A stretch of 20,005 bases of DNA, taken from the NCBI GenBank assembly GCA_900771365.1, contig CAAGNU010000213.1, forward strand, positions 1 to 20,005, written 5' to 3'. Shown one piece after another: positions 13,652 through 20,005 of this stretch. This DNA is from Bacteroidales bacterium (lineage in GTDB: Bacteria > Bacteroidota > Bacteroidia > Bacteroidales > P3). Both the position numbers and the translations under genes were made by a program. Positions within the stretch are counted from its first letter, which is position 1, and each line of letters begins with the position of its first letter. A model generated the notes under the pieces. That model was given only the letters and a program-made list of their open reading frames with translations. It was not told where the DNA came from and made no database searches.

Positions 13652-16480
13652 TTGGCTAAAATCGAAATACTAGGCGCCCGCGAGCACAACCTCCAGAATG
13701 TGGACATCGACATTCCACGCAATGAGCTGGTAGTTTTCACCGGCCTCAGCGGTAGTGGGAAATCGAGTCTGGCGTTCGACACCATCCATGCCGAAGGCCA
13801 GCGTCGCTACATGGAGACCTTCTCGGCTTATGCCCGCCACTTTATCGGCAACATCGAACGCCCAGACGTGGACTGCATTAACGGCCTCAGCCCCGTCATC
13901 TCTATCGAACAGAAGACCACCAATAAGAACCCCCGCTCCACGGTGGGCACCGTGACGGAGATCTACGACTTCCTCCGTCTGCTCTTTGCCCGCATAGGAA
14001 CAGCCTACTCCCACATCAGCGGCGAAAAAATGGTCCGATACACCGAAGAGCAAATCCTAGACCTCATCACCACCCAGTACCACGACAAGGACATCGTGGT
14101 GCTCGCCCCCCTTGTGAAATCACGCAAAGGCCACTACCGTGAGCTTTTCGCCCAAGTGGCCAAGAAAGGCTTCTTGCGCGTACGCGTGGATGGCGAAATC
14201 AAAGAGCTGACCTACAACATGCAGGTTGACCGATACAAGACCCACGACATCGAGCTGGTGATAGACCGCGTGAGAGTGGGGCGCAACATCGACCGTCTCA
14301 AAGAGGCCGTCCGCACCGCTTTCAAGCAAGGGAAAGGCGTGCTGATGATATTGGACAACAGCGAGATAAATTCCAAGCCTGCCTACTACAGCCGTCTGCT
14401 TATGGACCCCGCCACGGGCATCTCTTACCCCGAGCCCGAACCCAACACATTCTCCTTCAACTCGCCCTACGGAGCCTGCCCCAAGTGCAACGGCCTCGGC
14501 CAGATTGCACAAATCGACATCACAAAACTCATCCCCGACCCTTCCAAAAGCATCCGAGAAGGCGCTTTCGAAGTGCTGGGTAAATATAGCCCTACCAACT
14601 ACTTCTACAAAAAGTTGGAAAACCTCGGAACCTGCTATCATTTCACAGTAGACGACCCCGTCTCGTCTTTCTCTGAGGATGCCATGAACACAATCCTCTA
14701 CGGAACCAGCGATTTTACAGGCATGGAAGATGCCTACGAGATGAGCCACGGTACCAGCTTCCAAGGCATTGTGAACTACATCTCCCAAATGGCCGCGGAC
14801 GACAGCTCGGCAGCCTTGCAGAAATGGGCCTCAAGCTTCATGAACACCGTACCCTGTCCCGAATGTCATGGCTACCGACTCAAGCCCGAGAGCCTCGCCT
14901 TCAAAATTGACGGCATGAATATCGGCGAAATGGCCAACCTCGACCTCACCGAACTCTACGAACGACTCGAACACCTCGAAGACCGCATCGAAGGCCAACA
15001 GAAGGTTGTGGCCCACGAAATCCTCAGAGAGATTCTCACCCGCATCCAGTTCATGCTCGACGTAGGCGTTGGATACCTCTCGCTCAACCGTAGCAGCAAC
15101 AGCCTCTCAGGCGGAGAATCACAGCGCATCCGCCTTGCCACTCAGATTGGTGCCAAGCTCGTCAATGTGCTCTACATCCTCGACGAGCCCAGCATTGGCC
15201 TGCACCAAAGAGACAATCGCCGCCTCATCGACGCCCTCAAAAAGCTGCGCGACCTCGGTAACAGCGTGATTGTCGTGGAACACGACCGCGACATGATTAT
15301 GAGTGCCGACCATGTTGTGGATATCGGCCCTGGCGCGGGCATCCACGGCGGCAAAATCATCTTCCACGGCACCCATCAGCAGCTCATCTCCAGCAAAAAA
15401 CGCACCCTCACCATCGATTACCTCAATCGGGTGAAAGATATTGTCATACCGCAACGTCGCCCAGTTGAAGGATGCGACCACATCGTCCTCACAGGCGCTA
15501 CGGGCAACAACCTCAAGGATGTCACCCTCGACCTTCCCCTACGCCGTTTTGTCTGCATCACAGGCGTGAGCGGAAGCGGCAAATCAAGCCTTATAGATGA
15601 GACTCTCCACCCTATTCTCAACCAACATTTCTTCCACGCTCAGAAAGAGCCCTTGCCCTATAAATCGGTCTTCGGAATCGAACATATCGACAAAGTCATC
15701 GAGATAGACCAGGCTCCCATCGGCCGTACCCCGCGCAGCAATCCTGCCACCTATATCGGTGTCTTCGATGAGATCAGAGCCCTCTTCACCCAGCTGCCCA
15801 GCGCCCGCATACGCGGCTACAAGCCCGGGCGTTTCTCGTTCAATGTGAGCGGAGGGCGATGCGAGAACTGCAAAGGTGCTGGCGTGCGCACCATCGAGAT
15901 GAACTTCCTGCCCGACGTGTATGTGAACTGCGAGGTCTGCAACGGCAAACGCTACAACCGCGAGACGCTCGAAATCCGATACAAAGGCAAGAGCATATCC
16001 GACATTCTTGACATGACCATCAACGAGGCCGTGCCTTTCTTCGAGAACTACCCCAAGATATACCGCAAGCTCAAAACCGTACAAGAGGTTGGTCTCGGCT
16101 ACATCACTCTGGGACAGCAGTCCACCACCCTCAGCGGCGGCGAGGCACAACGCATAAAACTCGCCACAGAGCTTGCCCGCCCCGAGACAGGCAACACCCT
16201 CTACATCCTCGATGAGCCCACCACGGGCCTGCATTTCGAAGATATCCGCGTGCTGCTCGAAGTGCTGCAACGTCTTGTTGACAGAGGCAACAGCGTCCTT
16301 GTCATCGAGCACAATATGGACGTCATAAAAGTGGCAGACTGGATTATCGACATGGGTCCCGACGGCGGTCGCAAAGGCGGACAGGTGATGTTCCAAGGCA
16401 CCCCGGAAGGACTCGTCAAACAACCTGGCAACATCACAGGCATATACCTGAAGGAAGAGATGGATCAGATGTTAAAATAA
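13652..16480 (+). CDS. uvrA: Excinuclease ABC subunit A
   Basis: UvrA is the damage-sensing ATPase of nucleotide excision repair. The 942-residue protein has both ABC modules: Walker A GLSGSGKSS (31-39) and GVSGSGKSS (638-646), signatures LSGGE (485-489, 827-831) and Walker B LYILDE (507-512, 850-855). The zinc modules are CPKC with CPEC (Cys276, 279, 402, 405) and CENC with CEVC (Cys737, 740, 760, 763). The start is a TTG: reading back in frame from 13652 reaches the stop of the preceding gene (13622-13624) without any ATG or GTG, and the protein then begins MAKIEILGAREHN, as in the family. It is intact; no frameshift is seen. Confidence 0.97.
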   Translation: MAKIEILGAREHNLQNVDIDIPRNELVVFTGLSGSGKSSLAFDTIHAEGQRRYMETFSAYARHFIGNIERPDVDCINGLSPVISIEQKTTNKNPRSTVGTVTEIYDFLRLLFARIGTAYSHISGEKMVRYTEEQILDLITTQYHDKDIVVLAPLVKSRKGHYRELFAQVAKKGFLRVRVDGEIKELTYNMQVDRYKTHDIELVIDRVRVGRNIDRLKEAVRTAFKQGKGVLMILDNSEINSKPAYYSRLLMDPATGISYPEPEPNTFSFNSPYGACPKCNGLGQIAQIDITKLIPDPSKSIREGAFEVLGKYSPTNYFYKKLENLGTCYHFTVDDPVSSFSEDAMNTILYGTSDFTGMEDAYEMSHGTSFQGIVNYISQMAADDSSAALQKWASSFMNTVPCPECHGYRLKPESLAFKIDGMNIGEMANLDLTELYERLEHLEDRIEGQQKVVAHEILREILTRIQFMLDVGVGYLSLNRSSNSLSGGESQRIRLATQIGAKLVNVLYILDEPSIGLHQRDNRRLIDALKKLRDLGNSVIVVEHDRDMIMSADHVVDIGPGAGIHGGKIIFHGTHQQLISSKKRTLTIDYLNRVKDIVIPQRRPVEGCDHIVLTGATGNNLKDVTLDLPLRRFVCITGVSGSGKSSLIDETLHPILNQHFFHAQKEPLPYKSVFGIEHIDKVIEIDQAPIGRTPRSNPATYIGVFDEIRALFTQLPSARIRGYKPGRFSFNVSGGRCENCKGAGVRTIEMNFLPDVYVNCEVCNGKRYNRETLEIRYKGKSISDILDMTINEAVPFFENYPKIYRKLKTVQEVGLGYITLGQQSTTLSGGEAQRIKLATELARPETGNTLYILDEPTTGLHFEDIRVLLEVLQRLVDRGNSVLVIEHNMDVIKVADWIIDMGPDGGRKGGQVMFQGTPEGLVKQPGNITGIYLKEEMDQMLK

Positions 16481-16509
16481 GCATTTTGCAACAAAACAGC
16501 ATAACGCCT

Positions 16510-16938
16510 ATGAACCCTTTGGTCAAATTCTCCGCCTTCCTCCTGACAAATGGATCAAGAAGTTCATACACGCCCACAGAATTCTGCAAAGCTCCCCGAT
16601 GGCTCAAGATTCTGTCAATATGCGGAGTCGCATACTGCATGCCTGTTTTTCTAATGTTGAATATCTTGACTGTCTGGCTCATCTGCTGCACTATCCTGCA
16701 CAATGGGGTCTGGATGCAGTCCCTTATCCGCATCCTACTCACAATAGCGATTCCCGCCACCTTCTTCATCACGCTCTTCTCACTATTCTTTCATCACGCA
16801 TTAACAAGTTTTATTGAGACGCTCCCTCCCTTCCAACACACATGGAAAAGTCGCGATTTCCGCTGGTGCAAATGGTATCTGCTGACAAGCGTGACAGCCT
16901 CGATAATAGCCATCATCATCATGCTTTTGTTCCAATAG
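16510..16938 (+). CDS. Small membrane protein, three TM helices, unknown
   Basis: A 142-residue hydrophobic protein with about three membrane helices (around residues 35-63, 70-94 and 122-142) and a short polar N-terminus. I recognise no family. I prefer the ATG at 16510; a TTG at 16486 would add eight residues. It begins 29 nt after uvrA and ends 2 nt before the DUF819 gene, so translation of the two membrane proteins is probably coupled. A helper role for the neighbouring transporter-like protein is possible but only inferred from spacing. Confidence 0.6.
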   Translation: MNPLVKFSAFLLTNGSRSSYTPTEFCKAPRWLKILSICGVAYCMPVFLMLNILTVWLICCTILHNGVWMQSLIRILLTIAIPATFFITLFSLFFHHALTSFIETLPPFQHTWKSRDFRWCKWYLLTSVTASIIAIIIMLLFQ

Positions 16939-16940
16939 CC

Positions 16941-18101
16941 ATGGCCACCATTTTATATCTCATATACCTCTTCGGCGTGCCTGCCCTCGTGATGTTCCTC
17001 GCCACGCGATGGAAGTGGATAGACCGCGTCAGTCCTATGGCTGTGCTTTATGTGATAGGACTTCTCGTAGCCAACCTCACACCCTGCCTGCGTGATGCGC
17101 ACCTTGCCTCACTCAACAACACCATAGGCAGCGTCTGCGTGCCCCTTGCCATACCGCTCATGCTCATGTCGTGCAGCCTCTCGCATCTCTCGGCAGGCAA
17201 AATGCTAAAAGCATTCTTCGGCGGCCTCGTGGCCATCATCATCGTCACCGTGAGTGGGTACTTTATCTTCAGAGGAAACATTGAGCCTCGCCGTTTTGCA
17301 CAAGTATGTGCCGTATCTTTAGGCATCTATACAGGAGGAATCCCCAACATGGGTGCCATAGCGCAAGGCGTAGGCATGGACCCAGAGACCTACCTCTACC
17401 TCACCTCTTACGACCTCATCGCCACAGGTCTATACCTCGTCTTCGTTATCCTGTTTGGGAAATCTCTTTTCCGAAAAATACTCCCCTCCCCCATCACCTC
17501 CTTATCAGCCCCTAACTCGGACGAGCAGGAGGCCCCATCTAAAGAAAGCCACACCTTTCACACAGCCATAACCCTCGTGCTGACCCTGGCCGTGGCCGCC
17601 ATTTCCTACCTTGCCTCCACACTTTTCCCCGAGGATCTTTCCACACCCATGCTAATCCTTATCCTCACCACCCTGTCCATTGCGGCATCCTTCCTCCCCC
17701 CTATACGCAAAACCAACAACAAAGCCGAAGCCCAAGGAAACCAGCCCCCCGCCTTTTCTATTGGGTTATTTTTTGTCTACCTTTTCTGCTTCTCGATAGC
17801 CAACGCATGCGACGTGCGCCAGATGAATCTTGCTGGAAGTCTCAACATTCTCTGGTTCGTGGTCTTCGTCATCTTCGGCTCCTTAGTACTCCAGATTCTC
17901 TTCGCCAAAATACTCAATATCGACAGCGATACCACCCTCGTCAGCTCGGTGTCGCTCATCAATTCGCCCCCATTTGTACCCTTGGTGGCAGCCATGCTGA
18001 AAAACAAAGAGCTCATCGTGCCAGGCATCACCATTGGGCTACTCGGCTACATGGTAGGCAACTATTTGGGAATCAGCCTATTCTTCATACTCATACACTA
18101 A
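16941..18101 (+). CDS. DUF819 family membrane protein (permease-like)
   Basis: A 386-residue protein with about 10 membrane helices. The two halves are alike, as expected in transporter folds: YTGGIPNMGAIAQGVGMDPE in the first and SLINSPPFVPLVAAMLKNKE followed by GLLGYMVGNYLG in the second match the pattern of DUF819 (YjcL-type) proteins, whose substrate is unknown. The central cytoplasmic loop (about 182-205) is polar and variable. I chose the ATG at 16941, 2 nt after the stop of the small membrane protein; an earlier ATG at 16842 lies inside that gene and would add a polar leader with four histidines in a row. No terminator is evident after it. Confidence 0.85.
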   Translation: MATILYLIYLFGVPALVMFLATRWKWIDRVSPMAVLYVIGLLVANLTPCLRDAHLASLNNTIGSVCVPLAIPLMLMSCSLSHLSAGKMLKAFFGGLVAIIIVTVSGYFIFRGNIEPRRFAQVCAVSLGIYTGGIPNMGAIAQGVGMDPETYLYLTSYDLIATGLYLVFVILFGKSLFRKILPSPITSLSAPNSDEQEAPSKESHTFHTAITLVLTLAVAAISYLASTLFPEDLSTPMLILILTTLSIAASFLPPIRKTNNKAEAQGNQPPAFSIGLFFVYLFCFSIANACDVRQMNLAGSLNILWFVVFVIFGSLVLQILFAKILNIDSDTTLVSSVSLINSPPFVPLVAAMLKNKELIVPGITIGLLGYMVGNYLGISLFFILIH

Positions 18102-18161
18102 TATAGCAGAGCAGTTATAAACATTTTGTTAACACAAATAGTATATATTAACATTTTTTTT

Positions 18162-18192
18162 TTTGACATTTTAGAGAAAACACGTAATTTTG
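18162..18192 (+). promoter_or_regulatory. C10 protease promoter, Bacteroidetes type
   Basis: TTTG (18162-18165), 19 nt, then TAATTTTG (18185-18192) form a textbook Bacteroidetes promoter. A T-run (18154-18164) precedes it. The leader to the ATG at 18232 would be about 33 nt and AT-rich. This is the clearest promoter in the window. Confidence 0.8.
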
Positions 18193-18231
18193 CAAACAAT
18201 AAAAAATCAATAATATAAAACAACTATCAGA

Positions 18232-19671
18232 ATGAAACAACTGAAAATCAGCCTTGTAGCCGTCATTTTCTTTATGACTGGGATTATGTGCGGAAGTGTA
18301 AAAGCCGACAATGTCGACCTTCAAACTGCCAAACAGATTGGTGCATATTACTTCACTGTGGCAACAGGAGCCAAAGCCCCCGTTAACGCAGACCAGCTCG
18401 ATTTGGCCCAGCAAATCGACAACCCCACCCTCTGCATCCCGGCTCTCTATGCCTTCAACGTAAAAGGTAACGGCTTCGTCGTTGTGTCTGCCTCCGACTG
18501 CACAGACCCCATCCTGGCCTACTCTCCCGACGGCAACCTCGACAACCCCAACCCCGCCTGCCGCTACTTCCTTGAAAGCTACGCCAAGCTCATCAGCGAC
18601 AACCAGAACAATCATACTACTGCTACCAAGGAAATCAAAAGCAAATGGAACGAACTCTACGACCAGACTTTCACATGCGACCTCGCCTCTAAAGGCGTGC
18701 TTGTGAAATCCAAATGGGGACAAGGCGATCCCGACCGCCCTTCTTACAATTATTTATGTCCCCAAATTAGCGGAAAGCCCTGCTTAGTGGGTTGCGTGGC
18801 AACCGCCATGTCCATGATCATCCATTACTGGAAATACCCCGAAAAAGGCACTGGTAAAAGAACCTTCAGTTGGGACAATCAAAACTTCAAATTCGTTTTC
18901 AGCGCAGATTCCAATAAGTTCATCTATGACGATATGCCCAACCAAATCAGCTACAGCAGTGCTGAGGAATACAAGCGCGCTATCGGCAAACTTTGTCTTG
19001 CTTGCGGTGCTTCCGTGAAAATGGACTGGGGACTCGATGGCAGCGGTGCACAGAGTGACGAAGTAGATAATGCTTTTTTCACATATTTTAAATACTCCAC
19101 TGATGCTGAATACAAACAGCGCGCCGGCGTTACCAATGCTAACTGGGTATCCATCCTCCATGACGAAATCGACAACCACGCCCGCCCTGTATACTACAGC
19201 GCATACGACCCCCATGGTACCGGCCGTGATGCCGCTGGCCATGCCTTCCTCCTCACAGGCACTTCCAGTGCTGACCAGAATAAGTTCTACATCAACTGGG
19301 GTTGGGACGGTTCCTCTAACGGCTTCTACACCATTTCTCCCGCCTCCTCCATCGGATCTGCCGGCGGATACACCTTCTCCGATGGCCACGCTATAGTCTA
19401 TAAAATCTACCCCAAGGATCTCAGCATCGAGGAAAACACCGCCTTCACCACCTCTCTTGCCTATCCTAACCCCGCTTCTGACTATATCATGATTCCTGTC
19501 AACATGAACGTGAACGCCATCCTCGCCGTCTATAGCATTGATGGCAAGATGGTTGACAACATCATCGTCCCGGCAGGCACTCAGGAATACCGTCTCGACC
19601 TTCAGCAGTACAAGCCTGGCACATACGTCTATCGCGTGAACGGCTCTGCTGCCAAATTCACCGTGCTGTAA
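18232..19671 (+). CDS. Secreted C10 cysteine protease (streptopain/interpain type) with T9SS sorting domain
   Basis: A 479-residue secreted protease. Residues 1-25 are a Sec signal peptide ending VKA-D. The propeptide (about 26-150) shows the FVVVSASDCTDPILAYSPDG segment of the family. The C10 peptidase domain (about 151-395) has VKSKWGQG, the nucleophile Cys188 in CLVGCVATAMSM, the catalytic His337 in GHAFLLTG, and INWGWDG, which supplies the aromatic/oxyanion region. From about 408 the sequence (AYPNPASDYIMI to GTYVYRVNG) is a type A C-terminal signal of type IX secretion, so the enzyme is probably exported across the outer membrane and attached or released. It resembles SpeB of Streptococcus and interpain A of Prevotella intermedia. 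It is monocistronic, with its own promoter and terminator. Confidence 0.94.
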   Translation: MKQLKISLVAVIFFMTGIMCGSVKADNVDLQTAKQIGAYYFTVATGAKAPVNADQLDLAQQIDNPTLCIPALYAFNVKGNGFVVVSASDCTDPILAYSPDGNLDNPNPACRYFLESYAKLISDNQNNHTTATKEIKSKWNELYDQTFTCDLASKGVLVKSKWGQGDPDRPSYNYLCPQISGKPCLVGCVATAMSMIIHYWKYPEKGTGKRTFSWDNQNFKFVFSADSNKFIYDDMPNQISYSSAEEYKRAIGKLCLACGASVKMDWGLDGSGAQSDEVDNAFFTYFKYSTDAEYKQRAGVTNANWVSILHDEIDNHARPVYYSAYDPHGTGRDAAGHAFLLTGTSSADQNKFYINWGWDGSSNGFYTISPASSIGSAGGYTFSDGHAIVYKIYPKDLSIEENTAFTTSLAYPNPASDYIMIPVNMNVNAILAVYSIDGKMVDNIIVPAGTQEYRLDLQQYKPGTYVYRVNGSAAKFTVL

Positions 19672-19691
19672 TTCCTCCCACATCCAATATC

Positions 19692-19724
19692 AGAGGCCTT
19701 CGAAATCGGAGGCCTCTCTTTTTA
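19692..19724 (+). terminator. Intrinsic terminator of the C10 protease gene
   Basis: AGAGGCCT (19692-19699) and AGGCCTCT (19710-19717) form a perfect 8-bp G+C-rich stem with a 10-nt loop, followed by CTTTTTAT. It starts 20 nt after the stop codon, the normal place for a rho-independent terminator. Confidence 0.9.
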
Positions 19725-20005
19725 TGCTCCACACCTCCCCATGAGGAAACTACATGCTTGTGGAAAACGATAGGTTTCATTTTTCCCTTTCTTCCGATTC
19801 GGCCCAGCCGTTTGACAAAGCCTCGGAAGCCTCAAAAAACCAGAAAGGAAATCTTAAATTTTAACATCTTCGAACCCTCCTTGCAGTCGCTGAATTCAAC
19901 CAACAAACGCAACAGAGTTGACCAGGCTGACCATGTTTGTATCGTTTGCAAATATACTACAAATTTTTGAAATAGGGGATATATATCCTAATTTTTTTCT
20001 CGGTC
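19725..20005. other. Right-end spacer, no supported gene
   Basis: About 280 bp with no credible gene. A perfect 7-bp inverted repeat (CTTCCGA 19791-19797, TCGGAAG 19823-19829) encloses a 25-nt loop with a smaller GGC/GCC hairpin. On the minus strand, TATATTTG (19956-19949) fits a -7 box but no -33 box lies at the right distance. The only frame there (19758-19970, TTG start) has no recognisable content. Confidence 0.6.

Noticed and set aside
18125..18138. Terminator after the DUF819 gene (TTTGT/ACAAA hairpin)
   Set aside because: A 5-bp AT-rich stem is too weak, and the T-run that follows is 16 bases away and belongs to the protease promoter region.
19949..19956. Minus-strand promoter at the right edge
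   Set aside because: TATATTTG fits the -7 box, but no -33 box is found at 19-21 nt and no minus-strand gene follows it within the spacer.
19758..19970. 70-codon plus-strand frame with a TTG start at the right end
   Set aside because: Low complexity, basic, no domain, crosses an inverted repeat, and lies just after a terminator with no promoter of its own.

Overview
The window looks like chromosomal DNA from a member of Bacteroidales, most likely Prevotellaceae. This rests on four observations: promoters of the Bacteroidetes type (TTTG, about 19-20 nt, then TAnnTTTG); a bamD / omega-like / coaBC gene order; a C10 (streptopain/interpain-type) protease with a type IX secretion C-terminal signal; and G+C-rich genes set among AT-rich, repeat-laden spacers. 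I saw no tRNA, rRNA, CRISPR array, transposase or phage gene.

Region 1 (1-453) has no gene but is unusually structured. It holds one end of an interspersed 85-bp repeat, an array of CGTRAATT octamers spaced at one helical turn in two opposing blocks, and three diverged copies of a hairpin-bearing repeat. Region 2 (454-7187, minus strand) is one tightly packed cell-envelope operon. In transcription order it encodes a LysM/periplasmic-binding-type protein, LpxC, LpxA, a small Cys-rich lipoprotein, a short Wzz-like two-TM protein, a Wzy-like polymerase and a Wzx-like flippase, with ATGA overlaps at three junctions. It joins the first steps of lipid A synthesis to glycan polymerisation and export, but contains no glycosyltransferase. 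LpxC lacks the FabZ domain to which it is fused in most Bacteroidetes. Region 3 (7369-8895, minus) is guaA, flanked on both sides by copies of one intergenic repeat.

Region 4 (8896-9898) is a 1-kb divergent spacer carrying the guaA and bamD promoters, an 11-bp tandem repeat, an inverted copy of the guaA-flanking repeat and two tandem 85-bp units, at least one with a promoter-like box. Region 5 (9899-18101, plus) carries bamD, an omega-like subunit gene, coaBC (with its own promoter), a MltD-like lytic transglycosylase, uvrA (TTG start), a small three-TM protein and a DUF819 permease-like protein. Region 6 (18232-19671, plus) is a separately promoted secreted C10 cysteine protease ending in a clear intrinsic terminator. 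The last 280 bp hold no gene I can support.

No wholly new system stands out. The best candidates for a second look are the lpxC(-fabZ)/lpxA/wzz-wzy-wzx operon, the helically phased octamer array, and the family of intergenic repeats that carry promoter-like boxes.
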